A stretch of 64,000 nt of DNA from Polyangiaceae bacterium (lineage in GTDB: Bacteria > Myxococcota_A > Polyangia > Polyangiales > Polyangiaceae), in contig JAHBVX010000002.1 in assembly GCA_019637295.1 (NCBI GenBank), positions 434,001-498,000 on the forward strand. The letters run 5' to 3'. Below, one piece after another: positions 49,528 through 59,077 of this stretch; position 1 is the first letter of the stretch, and the number at the start of each line of letters is the position of its first letter. A program made the translations under genes and the position numbers. The notes beneath the pieces are model-generated. The model was not told where the DNA came from, did not search any database, and saw nothing but the letters and a program-made list of their open reading frames with translations.

Positions 49528-51039
49528 ATGAGAAAGCTCGCTGGTTGGTCGGTCGTCGTGGCGGTGTCGGTCGCATTTGGCGCTTGCGGGTCGGACGGCG
49601 ACGGCGTCGCGGACAACAACTTCGCGGTGGGCGGCAAGTCCGGCTCGGACTCGGGCACCGGCGGTGGCGCGGCGACGGTGGGCACCGGTGGCTCCATCAA
49701 CGTCAACTGCCCCATAGGCATGAAGCAGTGCAGCGGCAACACCCCGCAGACCTGCGAGACGACGGGCTGGGCCAGCGGCAACGAGTGTCCGTTCATCTGC
49801 GATCAAGGTGAGTGCGTCGGCTCCTGCAAGCCCGGCTCCACGAAGTGCAACATCGACTTGCTGCAGACATGCGACGCCAAGGGCGCCTGGGAGAAGCCCA
49901 CGGCGTGCGAGTTCGGCTGCGACGCCGCCGCCACTGGCTGCAAGTCGAGCTGCGCGGCCGGCGAGTTCAACTGCTATGGCAACCAGGTGCGCCAGTGCGA
50001 TCCGGGTCCGCCCGCGCAGTGGGTGCCGGTCAGCCCCGCGCTGGTGTGCAACGCCGCGTCGGGCCAGAAGTGCGACGCGCAGACGGGGACGTGTCAGACC
50101 GTCCAGCCCATCGGCGGCACGACGCCCAACGGCAAGTACTACCAGTACGCCATCTTCACCAAGGGCACGTCGGATTTCCTGGGTGGCTACGACGTGACGT
50201 CCTTCGGAGACTTCATCTACGTCAATCGCAGCGCTCAGTACCTGGACGTGTACAAGGTGACGCTGCACGACTCGGACAACGACGGCAAGCTGCAGCCGAA
50301 CCAGCACCCAGACAACCCGAACGCGCAAGGTCCGATGGAGCAGCGCACCCTCGAGCTCGTTCAGACCTATACGAAGGCGACCGAGAGCGCTCCCCTGGCC
50401 ACCGCGTCTCAGTGTTCACTGTACGCGTGGTCCAACGATCGCGTCTTCTCCCTGGGCCCGGTTCGCAACGGCAGCGTGACCGAGTATGTGTTCGGCACGC
50501 AGGCGACCCAGGTCGTGGCCCAGCCCGCTGCGGCCACGCCGGTGATGTCCTTCCTGGGCTACGGCCACTGGGAGGGACGCTGGTACGCGGGCAACGAGTC
50601 CGCGCGTCGCGTGTTCTCCTTCCACGAACCCACCAAGTCTTGGGTCGTCGAGTTCATGTACCCGAACCTCGCCGGCAGCCACATGGACGGCCTCGAGGTC
50701 GTGGTGTCGCCCAAGACGGGCGAGCAGTTCGTGTACGTCACCGACATGACCTCGGACTTCATCGGCCAGTACGTCCGGCGCCCGACCGGCTGGGAACAAG
50801 AGGCGCTCTTCGAGTACAACGACTCCACGTCGTCGGCCATCGAGGGCTTCGGCTTTGGCGCTCTGAACCACTTCTGGGCGACGAGCGGCAACCACCTGTA
50901 CGAGCTCGGTGGTGGTGACTTGCAGGACGACCTCGAGCCCTGCCCCGAGGGCGAGCAGGCGTGTGGCCCCGAGTTGCCGGCGTGTGGCATCGGGCAGACC
51001 TGCAAGGAAGGCTGCTGTAGCGGCGGCCCCGTGCGCTGA
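49528..51039 (+). CDS. Cys-rich lipoprotein with beta-propeller-like domain
   Basis: The 503-residue product from ATG 49528 (GGAGG upstream) has a lipoprotein signal (SVAFGAC, Cys 20) and a Gly/Ser linker. Three to four short Cys modules (about 55-185: CPIGMKQCSGNTPQTCETTG, CKPGSTKCNIDLLQTCDAKG) lead into a propeller-like domain of about 280 residues and a final CGIGQTC...CC tail. The module form xCxxGxxxCxxxxxxxC is typical of myxobacterial surface lipoproteins. Function is unknown. The next lipoprotein gene starts 24 bp later. Confidence 0.78.
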   Translation: MRKLAGWSVVVAVSVAFGACGSDGDGVADNNFAVGGKSGSDSGTGGGAATVGTGGSINVNCPIGMKQCSGNTPQTCETTGWASGNECPFICDQGECVGSCKPGSTKCNIDLLQTCDAKGAWEKPTACEFGCDAAATGCKSSCAAGEFNCYGNQVRQCDPGPPAQWVPVSPALVCNAASGQKCDAQTGTCQTVQPIGGTTPNGKYYQYAIFTKGTSDFLGGYDVTSFGDFIYVNRSAQYLDVYKVTLHDSDNDGKLQPNQHPDNPNAQGPMEQRTLELVQTYTKATESAPLATASQCSLYAWSNDRVFSLGPVRNGSVTEYVFGTQATQVVAQPAAATPVMSFLGYGHWEGRWYAGNESARRVFSFHEPTKSWVVEFMYPNLAGSHMDGLEVVVSPKTGEQFVYVTDMTSDFIGQYVRRPTGWEQEALFEYNDSTSSAIEGFGFGALNHFWATSGNHLYELGGGDLQDDLEPCPEGEQACGPELPACGIGQTCKEGCCSGGPVR

Positions 51040-51063
51040 GCGCGGCGCCTCGAGTCTCGACGC

Positions 51064-52914
51064 ATGACGCGGCTCTACGGCGTCGCGCTCGTGGCTGCGC
51101 TGCTCTCCGGCGGCTGCCGCGCGCAAGAGCGAACTGCTGGGGCGGCGTCTGCGTCTGCGTCTGCATCCGGCACTCCGCCCCGGACTCCGGTCGCGGCGGC
51201 GCGGATCATCGACGTCGTTCCCATCGACAATCCTCCGCTCTGCCTCGACGACGGCTGGTGCTGGAAGAGTCCGCTTCCGCAGGCCAACGGCATCAACGGA
51301 CTGTGGGGCTCGGCGGAGCGCACCTGGGCCGTCGGCAAACACGGGACGATCCTCATGCATGACGGTCGCACGTGGGCACGTCAGGAGAGCGGCACCGACG
51401 CCGAGCTCATGGCGGTATCGGGCACGAGCGAGCAGGACGTGTGGGCAGCGGGGGGGCGCGGTATGGTCCTGCGCTTCGACGGCCAACGCTGGCGGGCGCT
51501 CAGCTCGGGGCTCGACCAGAAGCTGACGGGGATCTCGGCCTTGGGTCCGGGTCGCGCGGTGGTGGTTGGAGTCGATGGACTGGTCGCCGTGTGCCAGGAG
51601 CAGTGCGCGCGAAAGGCGTCTGGCACCGAGTCGGAGCTCAAGGGCGTGTGGGGGTGGGGCGAGCACGTGTTCGCGGTCGGGCGCGACGGCAGCGTGGTGC
51701 GAGCCGTGGGGGACGACTGGTCGATGCATACCATGGGGGGCACGCCCTACTTCAGGGCCGTGTGGGGCACGGGCCCGAGCAACGTCTTCGCCGTGGGCAC
51801 GCCCGGCAGCCCCATTCACCGCTTCGACGGCAAGCGCTGGCGCGCGGAGCCCGGGGGGTCGGAAGAGACCCGGCGGGCGATCGGGGGCAACGGTCCCTCG
51901 AGTGTCTGGACGGTGGGTGAACACGGGGAGCTCGCACACTTCGATGGCGCGCGCTGGAGCGTGACCGGACGCCTGGGGCCGCCGCGCATCGACGCCCTGT
52001 GGCAGTCACCCAACGGAGCCATCACCGCGGCGGGGCCGGGCGGTGTGATGTTCCGGCGCGAGGCAGGGCGCTGGGCGGGCTACCCGAGCCCGACCACTTC
52101 CCGACTCCTCGCGGTGTGGGGCACGAGTCCCACGGACGTGTGGTTTGCCGGACGACATGGCACCCTGGTGCACTACGATGGCAAGACGCTACGGCGGCAC
52201 GACTCGGGGACCCGCGAGTACCTCGCGGCGGTCGGCGGTAGCAGCTCGACGGACGTGGTCGCAGTGGGCCTCGGGGGCACGCTACTGCACTACGATGGCA
52301 AGGGCTGGCGTGCCGTCGATAGCGGCGTGAAGGAACCCCTCTCGGCGGTGCGAGCGCTCGGGCCAGCCCTCGCGTTCGCCGTGGGGCGGGGTGGGACTGT
52401 GCTGCGCTACGACGGCAAAGCGTGGAAGGCGGAGCCCTCCGGCACCCGACAGTGGCTCTACGGGCTGTGGGCTCATCGAGCAGACAGCGTCATCGCGGTC
52501 GGAGCGGCCGGGACCATCCTGCACTACGACGGGAAAGGCTGGCGCGCCGCGCCCAGCAACACCCGAAATCACCTGACCGCCGTGTGGGGCAGCGGTCCCA
52601 AGGACGTCTACGCAGTCGGCCACGACGCGACCGTCTTGCGCTATGACGGCAAGGCGTGGAGGGCGATTGGCGCGGGGCTCGAGTCGCTGGCCAAGAAGGA
52701 CGAGCTCTTGCACGGCGTGTGGGGCACCGGCCCGAAGGACGTGTGGGCCGTCGGCTCGAGCGGTGTCATCGTTCACTACGATGGCAAACGCTGGAGACGG
52801 TCTACGAGCAGCGGTGGGCTGGTGCTCACGAGCGTCTGGGCGTCCGGCGACGAAGCGTTCGCGGCAGGTTGGGACGGTACGATCTTGCACCGGCGCGTGT
52901 CGCGCCCACCGTGA
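51064..52914 (+). CDS. Beta-propeller repeat lipoprotein
   Basis: The 616-residue lipoprotein (AALLSGGC, Cys 18) consists almost wholly of about thirteen blades of 40-46 residues with the consensus VWGTGPKDVWAVGxxGxxxHYDGKxWR. Such WD/YCF48-type propellers in myxobacteria are thought to bind ligands or partners at the surface; no enzymatic residues are evident. An SASASASAS stretch follows the lipobox. It ends one base before the convergent macroglobulin stop. Confidence 0.85.
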   Translation: MTRLYGVALVAALLSGGCRAQERTAGAASASASASGTPPRTPVAAARIIDVVPIDNPPLCLDDGWCWKSPLPQANGINGLWGSAERTWAVGKHGTILMHDGRTWARQESGTDAELMAVSGTSEQDVWAAGGRGMVLRFDGQRWRALSSGLDQKLTGISALGPGRAVVVGVDGLVAVCQEQCARKASGTESELKGVWGWGEHVFAVGRDGSVVRAVGDDWSMHTMGGTPYFRAVWGTGPSNVFAVGTPGSPIHRFDGKRWRAEPGGSEETRRAIGGNGPSSVWTVGEHGELAHFDGARWSVTGRLGPPRIDALWQSPNGAITAAGPGGVMFRREAGRWAGYPSPTTSRLLAVWGTSPTDVWFAGRHGTLVHYDGKTLRRHDSGTREYLAAVGGSSSTDVVAVGLGGTLLHYDGKGWRAVDSGVKEPLSAVRALGPALAFAVGRGGTVLRYDGKAWKAEPSGTRQWLYGLWAHRADSVIAVGAAGTILHYDGKGWRAAPSNTRNHLTAVWGSGPKDVYAVGHDATVLRYDGKAWRAIGAGLESLAKKDELLHGVWGTGPKDVWAVGSSGVIVHYDGKRWRRSTSSGGLVLTSVWASGDEAFAAGWDGTILHRRVSRPP

Positions 52915-55900
52915 CTACTCGACGATCACGCGATCGCCGGCGCCGCGGCCGAAGGTCTCCGGCTCGTACATCTCTTCCGCCTTGGGCGGTGGCACCACGA
53001 ACACGCCCGGGATGGTGGCGCGGGACACGTAGGTGTACTCGTAGGTGCCTCCGTACACGATCGACGCGAACGCCTCGGCGCGCTCGTCGCGCAGATTCTG
53101 GTGTTCGTACCACGCGCGCGACCACCACCATGGCGTGCCGCCGCCCGCAGCTGGTGTCGGATCAGCCGGCACACTGGGCGTGGCAGCCAAGGCAGGGTTC
53201 TGCGCCTCGAAGCCCGCCGGCAGCCAGTCCACGAGCGCCACGTGGTAGCGCCGCCCGGGCGCGACCATCGTGACTCGCGTGCGTACCAGCGCGCCGGCCT
53301 TGACGCGCCAGCTGCCGTCGCGGTCCCGGCGTACGTCGCCCGGGCTGTCGACGCCCTCGTAGCGACGGTTGACCGAGAAGCCGTGCTCGGCCGGGGGCGG
53401 CCGCAGGTCAGCGGGTGCGTACTGCATGCCCACCCGGTAGTACAGGCGCCCTTTGCCGTCCTTTTGCAGCGTGAGGGAGGTCTTGCGACCCGTCTTGGCC
53501 AGCCACCCGAGCGGCACCTCGGTGTGCTGTCGATCGACGGACCGACCTCGGAACGGATGGTCGAGCGCGAGTAGGTCACCGAGCCAGGCCCGAGCCACGA
53601 AGTCTGGCGTGATGTTCTCGTACTTCTCGAAGTAGCGGTGGAGCGCGAGCAACACGAACACGTTGTCCTGCGTGCTGCCCCAGTGACCCCGCTTGCGGTG
53701 ACCCAAGAGGCCCCGGGCGAGCTTGGGGATGGCGTCGTAGTCCGGACGATCGTCGATGAACGCCTCGAGCAAGATACCGTCCGTGCGGCGATCCGAGGCC
53801 AGGGTCACGTGCTTGTCGTCGTTGTAGCGAGTGACGAAGTGCGCGCGCCCGGCCGTCTCGGTGATGCGATTGTCGAGGTGGCGCCGCACGCGCTCGACGT
53901 CCTCCTGGGCCGTCGGATCTCCGGACAACACCGCGAGGAGCCAACCCAGCGCTTCGATGGACCGTTGCTCCGGACCGCCCCCTTCGTTCAGCAGCTGGCG
54001 CGCTCGCGTGCGATCTGCGTCCTTCGCGCGGTGGCGCACGTACAGGGCGTAGGCCTCGATCGTCCGGCGGGTCTCCGGGTGATAGCTGTGCGGCATGTGG
54101 TTTCGCACGTTGCGCGTGAAGCGTAGGGCCCCGTCGGAGAGTTGCTTGGGGACCGCGTAGCCGCGCTCTTTGGCACGCAACAACGCGTGGAGCACGTGCA
54201 CACTCACGAACGGAACTGGCGGGCGGTCCTTGCGCCAGTAGTCCCAACCTCCCGAGTAGTGCTGCCTTGCGGCGAGGCGCTCGAGATCTTCCGCCATGCT
54301 CTGCTTGAGCGCGGCGCGGGAGGGTAGGCCTGCCGCCTGGAACGCCCCGAGCACGGGCTCGAGCGCCGCCAGGCTCAGGATACGCGACGAGATCTGCTCG
54401 TTACACTCGAAGGGGTACTTCGCCAAGTAGATGACCGCGTCCGTCAGCCCCTGCAGCGCCGTGGACGAGGTCGTCACCTCGAGGGCACCGAAGTCGAGCA
54501 CGACGTTCGACGGAACCGAGATGGCCTGCAGGGCGGGCGGACCGTCGATCTCGCCGTAGGTGGCGAACGCCTCCGTCGTCGCGGGCGTCCAGACCGGAAC
54601 GTCGACGCTCTGCGCGTCGCTGCCGACGCGTGAGCTGGCGCCGATCTGGAAGTGCGCCGTGCCCGGTGACGCGGCCGCGGCAGGGAAGCGCAGCTCCACC
54701 CGATCCGCGGCGGGCACCGTCACGCGCAGCCCCGGTGGCCCCGTCAACTTGGCGTTGGCTGCGCGCGCCACCACATCGACCGAGACCGGCTTGGTGGTCT
54801 GGTTCTGCAGCACGACGGGCAGCGCGAAGGTGTCGCCATAGTTGAGAAAGCGCGGCGTCTGGGGCCTGACCATGAGCGGAAGTCGCGCCGTGATGGCGCT
54901 CTCGCCGGCGCCGAACGCACGCTCGTCGTGTGAGGCCACGGCGTACACCCGGTAGCGGGTCAGGTTGTCCGGTAGCTTGACGCTGGCGCTCGCTCTGCCC
55001 GCGGCGTTCGTGCGCAAGCCGGGGACGAAGGCCGCCAGCGGGTTGAGGTCGCTGCGGACCTCGATGGGCTTGTGGTCCGGCGCTGACGACTCCTCCTTGA
55101 TCGCCATCTCGTCGAGCGAGATCGACCGGGCGGAGGCCAGGGGACGAGGGGCGGCCATGGGCTCGGACGCCTTCATGCGCGCCGGTTTGGCGGCCGCCAT
55201 CCCATACCGCTTCCCTCCGCCGTTGTACGCGTTCATTGGCTCGGCCTTCTGCTTGGCTCGCACGGCGAACGCGCTCGCGTCCGGGATGCCGAGGGCGATG
55301 CGGAGTCGCGCCTCGATCTCGCTCACCCCGCTGCCCCGAGCCGGGTACAGCACGGTCACGGGATCCGGCGTCTCGAAGCCCGCGAGGGCGAGCACGGACT
55401 CGTCCACCACCACGAGGGCGACCGCCGCACCCGGCGCCGGGCGACCCCCGGCGTCGCGAACCTCGATGTCGACGCTCGTGCGCGCTCCGGGCGACAGCGC
55501 GCGGCTCCGCGGCTTGACGTCGAGCGAGAGCTCTCGGTCCTTCGGGGGGATCTTGATGCTCGTGCTGCCCGTGGCGACGGCCGGCCGGGGGGGCAAGGCC
55601 GCGCTCTCCTCTCCGCGCTCGTTCTCCCGCGGCCGACTGCCGACCAGGTGGACGCGAACGTGCACGTTGGGTACCCACGCCGGATCCAGTCGCAGGCGGA
55701 GGGTGTGGCTGCGCGTCGTGGTCGTAAAGCGCTCCACCTGCGCGATGCCGTCGCGCTCGACCACCAACACGCCTTCGGCCGGCGCGAACGGCGCAGTCAC
55801 GAGCAGGGTCGCCGTCTCACCGCCGGCGTACTCTTGCTTGTCCGTCATGAGCTCGGCGCGATCGCGCTCGAGGGGCGGCAGCTCGGCGGGATTGTCCGAG

Positions 55901-58900
55901 AGCACCCACACGTCCAGCTCGCTGTGGCTCTTGCGGCCGTGTCGATCCGTGACCTCCGCGCTGATGCGGTGGATGCCGCCTTGCTTCGTCTCGAGCAGGC
56001 ACTTCTCGGCCTGCTCGGTGCTCTGCAGCGTGCAGTTCGCGACGTCCTTCTTGGACTCGACGGTGCGGGAGCCGCGCCAGGTGCGCTCGATGCGCGCGCT
56101 CTTGATCGAGACGGTCCGCCCCGAGGCGGCCTTGCCTTCGAGGTCGGTGACCAGGACGCCGAGGACGATGGGATCGCCCGCGCGCACCATGCGCGTCTCT
56201 TCGCGCAGCCCCACCGTGACGTTCGCTGGGTGAACGAGCAGGGAGGTGCGCGCGGCCCAGCTCTGCCGATTGACGTCCGTGACGCTCGCTTCGAGCTTCA
56301 GGCTCCTGGGATACGCCGGGTCGAGGGCGTCGAAATCGACGCGCAGCCGGTGACTCCCCTCGCCGTTGGTGGTCGACTTCCACGTTTCGCGCGCGCTGCG
56401 GCTCGCTTCGTCCGAGCGCGACCACCAGAAGAACTGCGGCCGCTTGCCGAAGTGGTAGCCCGGTCGCCCGGGCGGCGCGAAGTGTCCGTCCTCCGCGCTG
56501 ACGGTCCAGCTGACCTCGCTCTCGGGCAGCCCACCACCGGCATAGTAGGCGGCGTTCACCGTCGCGATGGCGTGGCCGCCCACCGCGTGCGGACCTTCAG
56601 TCGTCGTCGCGCTGACCTCGAACTCGGGGCGCCTGAACTCCTGGATCTGGTAGCCGTGGGCGTGGCTCGCGCCCCGCGGCTCGAGATAGAAGCGCACCTG
56701 GGCATTGCCGAGGTTGGCCGCGTCGGGCACCGGGAAGGAGAGCTGGAAACGACCGTCTTGGTCGACGCTCGCGTTGCCTTCGGCGATCACGTTGCCGCGC
56801 GGATCCCGCGCCTCGTAGCGGACGGCCTTCGCCTCGCGTGACGACAGCTTCACCAGGTCTCCGCGTGGCCCGGCGCTCGACAGGCGAACCCAGCCGGCCA
56901 TGTTGACCGTCTCTTTGGGCTTGTAAAGCCCTCGGTCGCTGAACACGAACCAGCGCACGGCCTCGTGCTCCGCGTGGGACGACAGGCCGGCGGGGACGAA
57001 CACCCGGTCCGCGCCTTGGCTCGCGACCAGGAGCGAGCCCTGGGAACCGAGCGCCAGGGTTCCGAGCCCGTCGGCGCTGGTCTTGGCCACGCCCGAGCCC
57101 GGAAAGACGCTCAACGCCACGTCGCCACGTGGCTTTCCCGTCAGCAAGTCCGAAGCGAAGCCGACCGCGGTACGTTGATCTCGAAAGGCGCTCAGTCCCA
57201 GCTTCGTGGCTTGCACCCAGACCCGCACCCACTCTCGTTCACGCCAGCGCCAGCGTTCGTTCGCTGGCGGCGGGGGCCGCTGGTTCGGTGGCTCCACGAT
57301 AGCGAGCAGCTGCCCCACGCCATCCTTCAGGTACGGCTTCAGCTCGAAGCGAGTGTGGGTCAGCTCGTCTTGCACGTGCTTGGTCTGCACCAATTTGTTC
57401 ACCACCAGCCGCCCCGGCGGCGCGGTGAGTCGACCGTCCCAGTCCCAGTTCCGGCGGAAGGTCTGGTAGCGGTCGAACTCCTCCGGGCTGACGGCGTAGA
57501 GGCGCACTCGCAGGGTCGGCCGATTGATGCTGAACACGCTCAACTCCGGCTCGTAGGCAGGATCGAGGATCTGCATCTCGCTGCGCTCGGCGAACAGCAT
57601 CGGCTCGGCCGAACCCACCACGATGGAGTGTTCGCGCGTTCCCTCCAAGGTCTGTCCGAAGCGGTCCTTGAGCGAGGGATCGACGCTGACGGTGTACGTC
57701 GTACGGCCCTTGCTGCGACCTTGAATGGTCAGGTAGCGACCGCTGACGCTCACCTTCATCCCGGCCAACTCGGGCTTCACGGTGACCTGCGCTGGGTCGA
57801 AGGCCTCGGCGTCGAGGGAGTTGGTGAAGGTGGCGGTCCAGCTCGCGAGCGGCGGACAGCCGGACCACCCGCAGTTCACGGCCTGGAAGTTGAGCGGTCC
57901 GTGGGTGCTGAAGGTGACGTCTCGGTCCGACTCGGTCGGTCGTGGGCCTTCGGCGGACCGGGTCCCCCTCGGCACTCGCACGGTGACCCGGGTGGACTTG
58001 GGGAGGTCGGCGGTGGGCTTGACGACGATGAAGCGGTCGGACTCTTCGCTCTGGATCGCGCGCCGGATGTCCTCGTCCTTCTCGATCTCGTCCTCGGTCG
58101 CGAGACGCAGGTGGGTGCCCCCGACTGGGTCCCTGGGCTCGAGCACCAGAGAAGCGAGGAGTTGGGTGCGATCGATGCGCTGGTTGAACTTGATGAACAC
58201 CAGCGGCGACAGCTCGGTTGGGTCGCCCCACGGGTGAGGGTAGCGCCCCACGATGTCCAGCGTGGGGGTCTCGAAGTCGAAGCTCAGCGCCTTGGGCAGC
58301 GCCTTGCCGCTGACCGCGCGTATGCCGGCTGGTACCGAGATCTTGAACCGCGAGCTCATCGGGAAGCGATCGCCCGCCGGTTCGAAGAGCACGGTCTGCG
58401 TACCGATCCAGCGGAACTTGCCCGGAGGCTGGGGCTCGAGCGTGACCGGCGCGGCCGCCGCAGCGAGATCGTCGTGGGAGGTGATGGGCACCATCGCCTC
58501 GCTGAAGGTGAGGCTCAGGTTCTTCGCGACCTCGATCGCGCCAGTCGGTGCGTACCGGAGCACGCTGAGCTCGCCACCGCTCACCGCGGGCGGGGCACGC
58601 CCGTCCTGGGGCGGCGGGAACGCTGTCTGGATGGTCTTGCCCGGGCGGGGCGCCGGCAGCGACTTGCTCCGCAGCGCAAAGGCCTTGGTATCCGCGGGGG
58701 GTAGCTTGGGCAGGCGCGCGACGACCTTGGCCGCGTCGGCTTCGGACAGCACCTCGCTGCTCGCGAGCTTCGACTTGGGCGCGGGATCGGGATCGGCGTT
58801 GCTCAGCCGAAAGCCAAGTCCCGACTTCGACTCGCGCCAGGTGACCGGTGCTTCCTTGACCGCCGCCGGCGTGGGAGTCGCGGGTGGCGCCTTGGGTGGC

Positions 58901-58968
58901 GGCGACCCTGGGCAAGCTGCGCTCACGAGTCCGAGCAGTACGAGTCCCAGGGTAGATCCCTTGTTCAA
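52915..58968 (-). CDS. Alpha-2-macroglobulin-family lipoprotein
   Basis: This lipoprotein of about 2,017 residues (GLVSAAC, Cys 19) shows the bacterial A2M order. N-terminal MG domains include LSLTFSEAMVPI and VFIKFNQRID. MG7-8 and the bait region are central. ADVRLPDNLTRYRVYAVA-like ANA-ANF linkage precedes the thioester domain with CNEQ (Cys about 1522, in KYPFECNEQISSRI), ending with a receptor-like domain. The thioester traps proteases that cleave the bait region. The usual partner PBP1C is not adjacent. TTG 58968 has GGAGGAGG four bases upstream; GTG 58998 is an alternative. Confidence 0.92.
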   Translation of the reverse strand: MNKGSTLGLVLLGLVSAACPGSPPPKAPPATPTPAAVKEAPVTWRESKSGLGFRLSNADPDPAPKSKLASSEVLSEADAAKVVARLPKLPPADTKAFALRSKSLPAPRPGKTIQTAFPPPQDGRAPPAVSGGELSVLRYAPTGAIEVAKNLSLTFSEAMVPITSHDDLAAAAAPVTLEPQPPGKFRWIGTQTVLFEPAGDRFPMSSRFKISVPAGIRAVSGKALPKALSFDFETPTLDIVGRYPHPWGDPTELSPLVFIKFNQRIDRTQLLASLVLEPRDPVGGTHLRLATEDEIEKDEDIRRAIQSEESDRFIVVKPTADLPKSTRVTVRVPRGTRSAEGPRPTESDRDVTFSTHGPLNFQAVNCGWSGCPPLASWTATFTNSLDAEAFDPAQVTVKPELAGMKVSVSGRYLTIQGRSKGRTTYTVSVDPSLKDRFGQTLEGTREHSIVVGSAEPMLFAERSEMQILDPAYEPELSVFSINRPTLRVRLYAVSPEEFDRYQTFRRNWDWDGRLTAPPGRLVVNKLVQTKHVQDELTHTRFELKPYLKDGVGQLLAIVEPPNQRPPPPANERWRWREREWVRVWVQATKLGLSAFRDQRTAVGFASDLLTGKPRGDVALSVFPGSGVAKTSADGLGTLALGSQGSLLVASQGADRVFVPAGLSSHAEHEAVRWFVFSDRGLYKPKETVNMAGWVRLSSAGPRGDLVKLSSREAKAVRYEARDPRGNVIAEGNASVDQDGRFQLSFPVPDAANLGNAQVRFYLEPRGASHAHGYQIQEFRRPEFEVSATTTEGPHAVGGHAIATVNAAYYAGGGLPESEVSWTVSAEDGHFAPPGRPGYHFGKRPQFFWWSRSDEASRSARETWKSTTNGEGSHRLRVDFDALDPAYPRSLKLEASVTDVNRQSWAARTSLLVHPANVTVGLREETRMVRAGDPIVLGVLVTDLEGKAASGRTVSIKSARIERTWRGSRTVESKKDVANCTLQSTEQAEKCLLETKQGGIHRISAEVTDRHGRKSHSELDVWVLSDNPAELPPLERDRAELMTDKQEYAGGETATLLVTAPFAPAEGVLVVERDGIAQVERFTTTTRSHTLRLRLDPAWVPNVHVRVHLVGSRPRENERGEESAALPPRPAVATGSTSIKIPPKDRELSLDVKPRSRALSPGARTSVDIEVRDAGGRPAPGAAVALVVVDESVLALAGFETPDPVTVLYPARGSGVSEIEARLRIALGIPDASAFAVRAKQKAEPMNAYNGGGKRYGMAAAKPARMKASEPMAAPRPLASARSISLDEMAIKEESSAPDHKPIEVRSDLNPLAAFVPGLRTNAAGRASASVKLPDNLTRYRVYAVASHDERAFGAGESAITARLPLMVRPQTPRFLNYGDTFALPVVLQNQTTKPVSVDVVARAANAKLTGPPGLRVTVPAADRVELRFPAAAASPGTAHFQIGASSRVGSDAQSVDVPVWTPATTEAFATYGEIDGPPALQAISVPSNVVLDFGALEVTTSSTALQGLTDAVIYLAKYPFECNEQISSRILSLAALEPVLGAFQAAGLPSRAALKQSMAEDLERLAARQHYSGGWDYWRKDRPPVPFVSVHVLHALLRAKERGYAVPKQLSDGALRFTRNVRNHMPHSYHPETRRTIEAYALYVRHRAKDADRTRARQLLNEGGGPEQRSIEALGWLLAVLSGDPTAQEDVERVRRHLDNRITETAGRAHFVTRYNDDKHVTLASDRRTDGILLEAFIDDRPDYDAIPKLARGLLGHRKRGHWGSTQDNVFVLLALHRYFEKYENITPDFVARAWLGDLLALDHPFRGRSVDRQHTEVPLGWLAKTGRKTSLTLQKDGKGRLYYRVGMQYAPADLRPPPAEHGFSVNRRYEGVDSPGDVRRDRDGSWRVKAGALVRTRVTMVAPGRRYHVALVDWLPAGFEAQNPALAATPSVPADPTPAAGGGTPWWWSRAWYEHQNLRDERAEAFASIVYGGTYEYTYVSRATIPGVFVVPPPKAEEMYEPETFGRGAGDRVIVE

Positions 58969-59077
58969 ATGGCCTCCTCCGCAGCGCGAGCCACGCACGG
59001 TCGGGGTCTAGAGTAGAGCGGCTCAGTTCCGGATGGAACCGCCCAGTCGGCTTGGGATTTGGCGTATGCTCGCCGTC

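Noticed and set aside
47947-50328. Long N-terminal extension of the diheme lipoprotein frame
   Set aside because: It would cross the DUF3570, DUF4266 and Cys-rich lipoprotein genes; only 47458-47946 has a lipobox and heme sites.
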